64,000 bases of DNA from UBA6022 sp036382575 (GTDB lineage Bacteria; Patescibacteriota; Saccharimonadia; Saccharimonadales; Saccharimonadaceae): positions 34,052 to 98,051 of the forward strand of contig DASVHL010000073.1 in the NCBI GenBank assembly GCA_036382575.1, given 5' to 3'. The translations under genes were made by a program, and so were the position numbers. The notes under the pieces are model-generated. The model did no database searches and was not told where the DNA came from. It worked only from the letters and a program-made list of their open reading frames with translations. Shown here piece by piece: positions 23,992-31,775 of the stretch. Numbering within the stretch: the stretch's first letter is position 1; every line of letters begins with the position of its first letter.

Positions 23992-24388
23992 GGGGCTGAA
24001 TTTAGCTTTCGACAGAGGGAATTTAACAGATTATTTTGCGAGCCGACCATACACGTACGTATATTTTTAATTGCAAACAAACTTGCATCAGCATTTGCTA
24101 GCCTAAAGAGTCTTTTCACTCCTAACTACGCATTTGCGCCAATCGTAGCCTAATACGCTCGATCGTCATTTGTCGACAGGTGACATAGCGACAGGTGGTG
24201 TTATATACATGTCACTTACTTTTATGATGCGCAGTGGCGTTATAGAAGAAAATTTTACCACGTGACCCATCGAATATTTTTGTATATCTTCTAGTTCGAG
24301 TGGTCGTAAACAATTAAGATAAACTATGCTTGTAGACGAATAATCCGTTACCTTTTGGACCGGGGGGCAGTGCCCCGCAGCTCCACCA
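23992..24388 (+). ncRNA. ssrA: Transfer-messenger RNA (tmRNA)
   Basis: The RNA that rescues stalled ribosomes. The 5' end GGGGCTGAATTTAGCTTTCGACAG and 3' end GCAGCTCC-A-CCA form the tRNA-like acceptor. The T-stem CGGGG/CCCCG encloses GGCAGTG instead of the usual TTCRANY. The probable tag ORF resumes at GCA near 24073, reads ANKLASAF at its start and NYAFAPIVA at its end (26 codons), and stops at TAA; another frame giving a shorter tag ending LLA cannot be excluded. TATACT at 23971-23976 (extended TGG) is the -10. A terminator follows. Confidence 0.92.
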
Positions 24389-24398
24389 ATTTGAATTT

Positions 24399-24425
24399 AA
24401 AATACCGCCTGATGGGCGGTATTTT
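24399..24425 (+). terminator. Terminator of tmRNA
   Basis: AAAATACCGCC and GGCGGTATTTT pair around a 5-nt loop, ending in a T run, 11 nt after the tmRNA CCA. Confidence 0.88.
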
Positions 24426-24456
24426 TGTATGACAACGGGGTGATTTAACTAAAATA

Positions 24457-24487
24457 AAAACAACCACCTGCGAGTAGTGGTTGTTTT
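24457..24487 (-). terminator. Second terminator, better oriented for a minus-strand transcript
   Basis: AAAACAACCAC and GTGGTTGTTTT pair around 9 nt. On the minus strand the stem is followed by TTTTTATTTT; on the plus strand by TTTTGTGTGG. Nothing annotated on the minus strand upstream explains it, so it may end an unrecognised RNA from the gene-free stretch. Confidence 0.6.
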
Positions 24488-24489
24488 GT

Positions 24490-25640
24490 GTGGAGTTTTT
24501 GAATGCTGTTTATTTTTGGCTTCTGTATAATTTATTTATTCAGGAGCTACCCCTATAATATGACGTCAAAGCGCTTAAGTCAACACTATTTATCAAAAAA
24601 GTTTTATTAATATATATGCCATGTGGATAACCTATATATGGCGTAAAAAATGGTGTTCGAAACACTAGCTGTATTAATGATGGCCTGAACACAAATTATC
24701 ATGCAGGTAACCAACATGTAAGGCGCTGGATTGGGTAGAGAGATGGTGGGGTAGCGGCATTATTCATGCTAGCAACTGTGCATATGAATAATGCGAGGAT
24801 TACATGGACAAGTACATTTGCGTGATTGCAGCTAGATTTATGTAGCCGTCAAAATCTACGGCCTGATAGACCTGGATGGCGGTTGCTAGTGTAATCCAAT
24901 CATTTTGCTGAGCGCTCATTATTGTAGGCTTGCGTATGGGTGTTGGTGCAGGTATCAGCTGGTTGGCGCATGGTACGATATGCGATAGCTCAGAGATTTT
25001 AATTTATTAGTTTTAGCAGTCTAGCGGTTGCAGTGACAGAGTTGATCTAAGTATAACTATGCTTTTTATCTGGCTAGTTAAGGCATGCGACCAACTAACT
25101 AGATATATACGTTGTTTTTATAACTTTATAATAGTCACAACGATACAATTATTTACATCTGTAAATGAATTAAAAATACTGTATTGTTGTAATTATAGCT
25201 ATATTAATTCATATAATAATGGTTGACCAAATAAGATGCTTGTGCTATTGTAAACACAAGCTTTTACAAAAACAAACAAAAGCAAAAAACCTTAACAATT
25301 CAATCATGTGACCGCACGTTTTGATGGAAACCTGGCGACACCACATACAAGCTGTATATGTGATTTACTATCATTTACTATGTAAACGCACCTTTTAATT
25401 GTATATACAACTGTGATGTTGCCAATGCTCCGTCAATAACATGACGTGTAACTCGGATACATAAGTACCGATATGCCTAGTTAAACCCTGTTAATCTTTA
25501 GCAGCGTAAGTACTAGGTATATCGTGGAAAATGAAACCGAAACAAGACGTATGCCCCAGATTTTTCTGGAGCGGTCAATTGCCTGTAGCGGCAAGCTGTT
25601 CACTGACACACGCACCAAAATATTTATAGGGTGGCCAGTG
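24490..25640. other. Gene-free stretch of about 1.15 kb rich in inverted repeats
   Basis: No ORF with coding character was seen on either strand. The first half has ordinary composition; 25080-25260 is very A/T-rich. Perfect or near-perfect hairpins recur: GCATTATTCAT/ATGAATAATGC (24757-24794), GGATTACA/TGTAATCC (24797-24897) enclosing TAGATTT/AAATCTA, GCTTGTG/CACAAGC (25238-25261) competing with TTGTAAA/TTTACAA, and a 13-bp arm (25469-25524) followed by two 5-bp hairpins. It may hold one or more structured RNAs. No phage, IS or CRISPR signature was seen. Confidence 0.6.
25469..25597. other. Three-hairpin module, candidate structured RNA element
   Basis: CGATATGCCTAGT (25469-25481) pairs with ACTAGGTATATCG (25512-25524) over 13 positions with one G-T. 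Then come CCAGA/TCTGG with a TTTT loop (25556-25569) and TTGCC/GGCAA with a 6-nt loop (25579-25594). The strand of transcription is not known. The downstream gene has its own leaderless-type promoter, so this need not be its leader. Confidence 0.4.
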
Positions 25641-25701
25641 CTTGTCTGAACGTATAACTTGCTGCTCGGGCTCTCATGAATTGAATGATATACTTATGAA
25701 T

Positions 25702-26088
25702 ATGTTGGGAAAAGTGTTGGCTATCAGCGTTACCGTGGCAATCGTATTGTTAACTGTTTTATTGCAGACAACAACACCGGCCACAATCGGGCCACTCGGA
25801 ATTCTTGTTATGTTTATATTGATGTATGTGTCAGCAGTCGGATTGCTGACTTTTTTATTAGTTTTTATTAATCGATTATTAACGCGCGCGACAGTGTACG
25901 TATCAGTTAAGCAGCCAGCACAGCAGTTAACGCTACGAAAAGCCTATTACTTTGCATCGGTTATAGGCTTAGCGCCGGTGATGTTTATTGGTATGCAATC
26001 TGTGGGCAATGTGAGTATTTACGAGGTACTCCTAGTATTGGTATTTGTGGTTATTTCTTGTGTCTATATCGCCAAAAGATCTAGCTAA
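25702..26088 (+). CDS. Small polytopic membrane protein, function unknown
   Basis: A 128-residue protein made almost entirely of four hydrophobic segments (about 5-25, 30-55, 76-97 and 102-122). No family recognised. TGATATACT ends 7 nt before the ATG at 25702, so I use that start; an in-frame start at 25642 lies upstream of the promoter. It precedes the genes for a proline-rich protein and a TraG-like ATPase, each with its own start signal, so functional linkage is only suggested by position. Confidence 0.65.
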   Translation: MLGKVLAISVTVAIVLLTVLLQTTTPATIGPLGILVMFILMYVSAVGLLTFLLVFINRLLTRATVYVSVKQPAQQLTLRKAYYFASVIGLAPVMFIGMQSVGNVSIYEVLLVLVFVVISCVYIAKRSS

Positions 26089-26132
26089 AACTCTATGTAG
26101 TATCTTGTTGTGATTATGCTATAATTACAGAT

Positions 26133-26555
26133 ATGGAACCCAAACTCCCTGTGTTGAATAATGGACCAGAGCGTATCCCTGCTAATTATGGTCAAGGTTT
26201 TGAACAGACGCCTATGCCTTCGAATCCTGAAACGGGCATCGAGACAGGAGCTGAACGGGTTGAACAACGAAGCGAGGTAGCACCAGCGGCAGTCAATACT
26301 ATGCCTGTACTGCCAACTATCCAGGTTGTGCCGGCACCAACTGTTGTTTCTGATAATGCCCCAGTGCCACCAGTGGACGATACTCCAATCGCCGCCAATG
26401 ACGATGATTTAATTGAAAAAGAGTGGGTTGATAAGGCGAAGAAGATTATCATGCAAACAAAGGATGATCCTTATCGCCGCGAACAGGAAGTAGGGAAGTT
26501 ACAGGCCGACTATTTGCGTAAACGATACGGAAAGGAACTTGGCGCTTCAGAATAG
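26133..26555 (+). CDS. Proline-rich hypothetical protein next to TraG-like ATPase
   Basis: A 140-residue soluble protein. Residues 1-95 are low complexity and rich in Pro, Val, Ala and Thr, likely disordered. The C-terminal part (DDLIEKEWVDKAKKIIMQTKDDPYRREQEVGKLQADYLRKRYG) forms charged helices that read as a conserved small domain seen next to secretion ATPases in Saccharibacteria (family memory, not searched). TGCTATAAT ends 7 nt before the ATG. It lies 17 nt upstream of the ATPase gene, so the two are probably co-transcribed. Confidence 0.75.
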   Translation: MEPKLPVLNNGPERIPANYGQGFEQTPMPSNPETGIETGAERVEQRSEVAPAAVNTMPVLPTIQVVPAPTVVSDNAPVPPVDDTPIAANDDDLIEKEWVDKAKKIIMQTKDDPYRREQEVGKLQADYLRKRYGKELGASE

Positions 26556-26572
26556 CGTGAGTCGTATTTATT

Positions 26573-29398
26573 ATGGCAGGGGTGTTTATTACCGTTTTTA
26601 TCTTCGTCTTTCTAGGATCGGCTGTTGCGATTCTACTCTTTACGCAGTACCGTAAGGCACTACGAGAAGCAAAAAATTATGAGCGTGGCCTCAAGATGAT
26701 ACCGCTGCTTATTCACTTGCCGCCATCGAGCGATGACATCGAAAGCAATGGACGTGACGAACGGGACTTGAATGAAGAGATTCTCTCACAGGCCCAGGTA
26801 ATGTATAACATCATCGCCAGTACTGCAACAAAGGGGTTCAAGAGTAAGATCTATGGTCAGCGACATCTTTCGTTTGAAATTGTCGCTAAGGGCGGCTTGG
26901 TACATTATTATACGGTTGTACCAGTGGTATTGGTTGACGTCGTGCGCCAAGCGGTTGCAGCGGCGTATCCGTCAGCACGTCTCGAAGAGGTGACTGAAAA
27001 CAGTATTTTTAGCCAAGTTGGTAAGATGAGTGGAACGATCGGTGGCGAATTTACTCTTAAGAAAGATTTTGTGTATCCGATCGCCACCTATCAAGAGTCT
27101 AAGCGAGACGCTTCGAGGGCACTGCTGAATGCACTTTCTGCTGCAGGCCGTGAGGATGGTGCCGCTATTCAGGTGATGCTTCGACCGGCACGTGAAGGAT
27201 GGACCAAGAATTCTATCGATGCTGCTGGGCGCATCAAAAAAGACAAGGGTTCAAAAAAAGCAGGCATTGGCGGCTTGATTGCACCAAAAGATCTTATGGA
27301 GGCGTTATGGCGTCCACCTGAATCTGGCGATGCAAAGCCAGAAGATAAACAGTTAACGTCACTTGAACAATCGACGGTTGAAGCAATTGAGGAAAAAACG
27401 CGCTATCCAGGCTACGAGGTTTTGATTCGAGTTGTTGTATCATCTAACACAGCTGGTCATTCACAGATGTTACTTAAGAACATTGTCGCGGCTTTTTCAC
27501 TGTTTGATTCACCAACGCACAATGGCTTTAAATTTGCAGTGACCAAAAATATTGAGGAATTGGTGACTGCTTATATTTTTCGCTTCTTCCCTCAGACTGT
27601 TGTACAGAATGTATTGAACAGTGTCGAGCTGGCTACCGTGTTCCATCTTCCGAATCAAAATAGTATCCCAACCTCACAGGTTGAGCGCCAGATGTCGAAG
27701 CAAGTCGATGGCCCAACGCAGGTGATGGACGAAGGTTTCCTGTTAGGCTATAACGAATTCCGTGGCGTGAAGAAGCCAATCCGCCTGAGTACAAACGATC
27801 GTCGTCGTCACACATACATCATTGGACAAACTGGTACAGGTAAGTCTGTACTGCTCGAGAATCTTGCGTACCAGGATATGCTTGATGGTCGTGGTTTTGC
27901 GTTTGTTGATCCGCATGGAGATTCAGTTGAAGCATTGCTTGGAAAAGTACCAAAGGAGCGTGTCGAGGATATTATTTATTTCAACCCGGGTGACATGACT
28001 AATCCGATCGGGCTTAATATGTTTGAGTTTGATCATCCGGATCAAAAAGACTTCTTGGTCCAAGAGGCAATCAATATGCTTTATGGCCTATATGACCCTG
28101 GACACACTGGTATCGTTGGTCCACGTCTTGAGCATATTTTTCGTAATGCCGCGTTGCTTTTGATGTCAGATCCAGCCGGCGGCACCTTTATCGATATTCC
28201 AAAACTTTTGATTGACGAAGAGTTCATGAAGAGCAAGTTGAAGTATGTGACCGATCAGACAGTGCTCGATTTTTGGACAAAAGAATTTCCAAACTCCCAG
28301 CGCTCTAATGAATCGGGTGAGGTTATTAGCTGGGTAGTCAGTAAGTTTGGTCCATTTATCTCAAACGATTCGATGCGCAATATTATTGGCCAGACCAAGA
28401 GTGGCTTTAACCTGCGCGATATAATGGATAACAATAAGATCCTGCTCGTTAACCTTAGTAAGGGTAAGATGGGCGAGCTAAATTCTAAGCTGCTTGGTAT
28501 TATCTTTGTGATGAAGTTTCAGGCAGCGGCTATGGGTCGTGCTGATACGCCAGAGAGTGAGCGTGTCGACTTTTCACTCTACGTGGACGAGTTCCAGAAC
28601 TTCGCGACTGAAAGTTTTGAATCGATTTTGTCTGAGGCTCGTAAGTACCGCTTGAATCTAATTCTAGGAAACCAGTTTATTACTCAGTTAACTGATAAGA
28701 TTCGCGAAGCAATCATTGGTAACGTCGGTACGATTATTAGTGGTCGTATTGGTGTCACGGACGCGGAACTACTAGAAAAAGCGTTTCGTCCAACATTTGA
28801 CGAGGATGATCTGACAAAACTCCCTAACTACCATGCCATCACAACTGTTCAAATCAATGGCGTGCCATCTGCACCGTTTAGTATGTCATTCGTCCCGCCA
28901 ATGGGTCAGACTAATAGTCAGCTACGCGATGCACTGAAGCGTTTATCGGCTGCAAAATACGGCAAGCCACGGGCACAGGTTGAGAAGGAAATATTTAGCC
29001 GTCTTGGTGCTGCTGAAGCTGAAAAGAAAGCTAAAGTTGAGGCGCTAAAAAAGGCGCAACAAGAGCGAATGATGGGAGTAAATAAACCTGCTGCTCCAGG
29101 CGGTTCGTCATTTCTTGATGAGTGGCTCGCAAAACGCCAGCAGATGAATAGCCAGCAGCTAACGGGCCAAGTGTCAGCTGGTCCAGCGCCAGGTATGGCA
29201 ATCTCATCGCCTCGGCCCATGACAGCTCCTGCAGGGCCTTTTGTGCAACCATCACAGCCAAATACTCAACAGTCACCAGTGGCATCACCGAGACCATCTG
29301 AGCCACCTATCGTGCCATCTCCGCCACCAGAACATTTACAGGTACGTAGCCAAGATGCCGCTGATTCTCGTGATGAAGTGATGTTTAAAATTCGATAA
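26573..29398 (+). CDS. Membrane-anchored TraG/VirD4/HerA-like ATPase
   Basis: A 941-residue protein. One N-terminal membrane helix (about 3-25) is followed by a large N-domain (about 50-400), then a RecA-like ATPase with Walker A IIGQTGTGKSVLLENL (about 420) and Walker B FSLYVDEFQNF (about 677), and a C-terminal Pro/Gln-rich tail (about 840-941). The motor resembles TraG/VirD4 coupling proteins and HerA helicases, which pump DNA or protein through a membrane. It may power secretion or DNA uptake; no complete T4SS is visible here. A 19-bp terminator follows. Confidence 0.85.
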   Translation: MAGVFITVFIFVFLGSAVAILLFTQYRKALREAKNYERGLKMIPLLIHLPPSSDDIESNGRDERDLNEEILSQAQVMYNIIASTATKGFKSKIYGQRHLSFEIVAKGGLVHYYTVVPVVLVDVVRQAVAAAYPSARLEEVTENSIFSQVGKMSGTIGGEFTLKKDFVYPIATYQESKRDASRALLNALSAAGREDGAAIQVMLRPAREGWTKNSIDAAGRIKKDKGSKKAGIGGLIAPKDLMEALWRPPESGDAKPEDKQLTSLEQSTVEAIEEKTRYPGYEVLIRVVVSSNTAGHSQMLLKNIVAAFSLFDSPTHNGFKFAVTKNIEELVTAYIFRFFPQTVVQNVLNSVELATVFHLPNQNSIPTSQVERQMSKQVDGPTQVMDEGFLLGYNEFRGVKKPIRLSTNDRRRHTYIIGQTGTGKSVLLENLAYQDMLDGRGFAFVDPHGDSVEALLGKVPKERVEDIIYFNPGDMTNPIGLNMFEFDHPDQKDFLVQEAINMLYGLYDPGHTGIVGPRLEHIFRNAALLLMSDPAGGTFIDIPKLLIDEEFMKSKLKYVTDQTVLDFWTKEFPNSQRSNESGEVISWVVSKFGPFISNDSMRNIIGQTKSGFNLRDIMDNNKILLVNLSKGKMGELNSKLLGIIFVMKFQAAAMGRADTPESERVDFSLYVDEFQNFATESFESILSEARKYRLNLILGNQFITQLTDKIREAIIGNVGTIISGRIGVTDAELLEKAFRPTFDEDDLTKLPNYHAITTVQINGVPSAPFSMSFVPPMGQTNSQLRDALKRLSAAKYGKPRAQVEKEIFSRLGAAEAEKKAKVEALKKAQQERMMGVNKPAAPGGSSFLDEWLAKRQQMNSQQLTGQVSAGPAPGMAISSPRPMTAPAGPFVQPSQPNTQQSPVASPRPSEPPIVPSPPPEHLQVRSQDAADSRDEVMFKIR

Positions 29399-29410
29399 AG
29401 ATAGAGGCAA

Positions 29411-29452
29411 CCTATTTAAAACCGCCATCATTCGATGGCGGTTTTAAATAGG
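29411..29452. terminator. Bidirectional terminator
   Basis: A perfect 19-bp inverted repeat (CCTATTTAAAACCGCCATC and its complement) with an ATTC loop. It separates the convergent TraG-like gene and the gene at 29465-30040. Confidence 0.9.
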
Positions 29453-29464
29453 GGAGAAGCGATA

Positions 29465-30040
29465 TTATCGTTTGCCTGTGATCATGACTTTGAGGTAGTC
29501 AAATACAATGCCGCAGATCCATCCGATAATGAATCCAGCAATCGTCTCTGAACCTGATAGGCGGTAGCCAAAATGCTTTGCGAGAAGGTAGATAGCGAGC
29601 GTAAGAACAAACGCGCCAATCGCACCTGCTAGGAGAGCATTTGGTCGAGCGACGGTTGATTCAAGAGCTTCACTCGTCTTCTCGACAACCTTAGTGTGAA
29701 TGACTTTACTGAAGGCGCGACTAGGTGTTGATAGTTCACTTTGAACTTGCTTCATAGTCCGTTGGTAAGTGGCGTCGAGATCCTGTTTACGGATTGCACC
29801 GCGTCGCGCTGCAGGTGAGGGTGTTACTGCGGTTTCTTTGCTGAGATGTTTTTTCTCTACGCTAATAGCTTGCTCGAGTGCATCGCTGCGGGCTTGTTCG
29901 TGACTCGCTTCACCTCCGGATAGCTCACCGGCTTTTTCGCGACGCTCTTTTAGTCGTTCTGAGTGCTGTTCACCAGCATCACGAAGTACCTCGGTATTGA
30001 GTTCTGGTGTTGAGTTAAGCTTTTCTTGATTAGTTGCCAT
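29465..30040 (-). CDS. Hypothetical membrane protein with charged N-terminal domain
   Basis: A 191-residue protein. Residues 1-130 are highly charged, helical and Glu/Lys-rich, probably cytoplasmic. Two hydrophobic segments (about 135-155 and 164-184) form a C-terminal hairpin. No family recognised. It starts about 10 nt downstream of the LPxTG protein stop on the same strand (30051-31622), so the two are likely co-transcribed, placing this protein at the envelope. Confidence 0.7.
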   Translation of the reverse strand: MATNQEKLNSTPELNTEVLRDAGEQHSERLKERREKAGELSGGEASHEQARSDALEQAISVEKKHLSKETAVTPSPAARRGAIRKQDLDATYQRTMKQVQSELSTPSRAFSKVIHTKVVEKTSEALESTVARPNALLAGAIGAFVLTLAIYLLAKHFGYRLSGSETIAGFIIGWICGIVFDYLKVMITGKR

Positions 30041-30050
30041 AGTATATTCC

Positions 30051-31622
30051 TTAGATTGTTCCTGCGTTTAGATCACGTCGAATGAGTCTGATTTCCGTCG
30101 CAGTTTGTCGACTGCGGGCATAGAAGTAGACGGCGACGGCAATGACAAGCGCCGAGAAGATCATGTTTTCGGTTGCGCCTGTATGAGGCAGTTGAGCTAC
30201 AGTTTGTTCAATGACTTTTTCTGGAGGACATTCAACGCCAACGTTCAGTGTGTTACCGAATGTATTCGTGATCTTACAGTTATATGACTGCGGGTTTGAA
30301 AGGTTAGCGGTCATAGCTGGTATTGTGTCTTTTATTTTGACGACAATGACTTTTTCCATTGTTTCATTCACTTTAATAACTGCGCTTGGCCAAGTAACTG
30401 CTGCGGCGATGGTGGTGTTCTGTGTACTGAGCGTGCCATCACCGATATTGACGATAGTCGCATATTCGAGTATGTCCGCCACAGTGTCGGTCATGGTGTA
30501 GCTACCTTTATCTTTGCCAACGTTCTTTACACGGAGCGTGTACTGAAGTTGGTCACCAGGTTTGGCAGTTTGCTGCGTTGCATCGGTCGTTCCTTGTGTA
30601 ATATTACGAACTGTTTTTGTCAGTTCAAAAGTCGGAACGCATTTGGCGTCTTTGTGCCAAAGTGTTTTGTCACTGACACACGGCTTACAATCAGGGCTGC
30701 TTTCAACAAGAGCAGAATTTAATGGACAGCGTGGCTCTGGTGAAATCGTAACTGTTTGGGCACAGTTGGCACTTGTTCTATCGCCAAGACTCGTATTGGC
30801 AGTTACTTGGGCGATATAGGTGTCATCTTTAGGCAGTGTATGATCGAGTGTTGAGGTAGCTCGTGTATCGCTGACACGTTGGTTCAATACAACAACGCCC
30901 TTACTGTTTTTAATGACATAGGTATATCCTGAAATAGTTGCACCATCTGTTGTTGATCCTACAGCAGTCAGTCGAATGCTGGTGCGAGAGAGGGGTGCGA
31001 TGGCTAAGGATTTGCAGACGGCTGTCGGTTGCTTTGCTGGTGGCGGGGTTACAACGTAGACAGGATTACCACAGTCTAGTGTGATGGCAAACCAAGCACC
31101 GTCAACTGAGCGAGTACCAATTAGGGCTGGCATTGGCCAACTTTTTCCGTAGGTTTCAGTAAAGCCACCTGTATAGACGGTTGTATTGCTATTAGCGACC
31201 TTAACTTGGCTGCGATAGGAGACCCCCCAGTTCAAGCGTCCAACGGTTTTGATTTGATTGTTAAAATCACCTGTATTGTAGCTGCCGGTGTGCATGTTGG
31301 CGATATCTTGGCGTGTAATGCCAAATTGCGCGTAGATCTCTTTGATGTCAGCTCGCCCTGCGCTATCAACGCCACGGTCATAGACAGCAAGTAAATCTTC
31401 TTTATTGCGAATGCCACTATAGATAACATTGTCAGTGTTGGCCGCGTTAGCTGATTCTGGTGGAGAAAAAACAGAGAAGGACTGGACTACTAATGCCAGC
31501 GCCATGAAAATAAGTCCAGCACGCCGTGTGGTCTCTTCTTTGCGTAATCGCTTCGCATAAAAACCAAGCTGCCCGACAAGGGCAGGACTAAACGCAAGGT
31601 TTGAAACTAATTTCCTGAACAT
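30051..31622 (-). CDS. LPxTG-anchored surface protein with DUF11-like repeat
   Basis: A 523-residue secreted protein. An N-terminal basic region and hydrophobic stretch (about 34-62, ending SANAAN) look like a signal peptide. The middle holds Cys-rich and Ig-like segments and a DUF11-like repeat (about 330-440; KPGDQLQYTLRVKNVG). The C-terminus has LPHTG (about residue 478), a hydrophobic helix and a basic tail, the sortase sorting signal. It should be attached to the cell surface, possibly contacting the host. No sortase gene is in the window. Confidence 0.85.
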   Translation of the reverse strand: MFRKLVSNLAFSPALVGQLGFYAKRLRKEETTRRAGLIFMALALVVQSFSVFSPPESANAANTDNVIYSGIRNKEDLLAVYDRGVDSAGRADIKEIYAQFGITRQDIANMHTGSYNTGDFNNQIKTVGRLNWGVSYRSQVKVANSNTTVYTGGFTETYGKSWPMPALIGTRSVDGAWFAITLDCGNPVYVVTPPPAKQPTAVCKSLAIAPLSRTSIRLTAVGSTTDGATISGYTYVIKNSKGVVVLNQRVSDTRATSTLDHTLPKDDTYIAQVTANTSLGDRTSANCAQTVTISPEPRCPLNSALVESSPDCKPCVSDKTLWHKDAKCVPTFELTKTVRNITQGTTDATQQTAKPGDQLQYTLRVKNVGKDKGSYTMTDTVADILEYATIVNIGDGTLSTQNTTIAAAVTWPSAVIKVNETMEKVIVVKIKDTIPAMTANLSNPQSYNCKITNTFGNTLNVGVECPPEKVIEQTVAQLPHTGATENMIFSALVIAVAVYFYARSRQTATEIRLIRRDLNAGTI

Positions 31623-31705
31623 ATTTTAACCGTTACCTGTTTATTTTTTTCGGTTTACACCTCTTGGGTCTAAGATTAGCATAAGAAATATGTTCACACA
31701 ATAGC

Positions 31706-31734
31706 TTGAGTGAACACAAATTATTCTGTATAAT
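31706..31734 (+). promoter_or_regulatory. Promoter of gyrB-gyrA
   Basis: TTGAGT (31706-31711), a 17-nt spacer and TATAAT (31729-31734). The start would be near 31741, leaving a leader of about 35 nt with GTGAGGG before the gyrB ATG. Confidence 0.75.
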
Positions 31735-31775
31735 GGAAGAAATGTAAATGGCTGAACGTCTGAAGTGAGGGTACT

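Noticed and set aside
24622..24630. TGTGGATAA, a perfect DnaA-box complement, in the non-coding tract; considered as oriC
   Set aside because: Only one clear box was seen, and there is no dnaA, rpmH/rnpA or box cluster nearby, so an origin cannot be supported.
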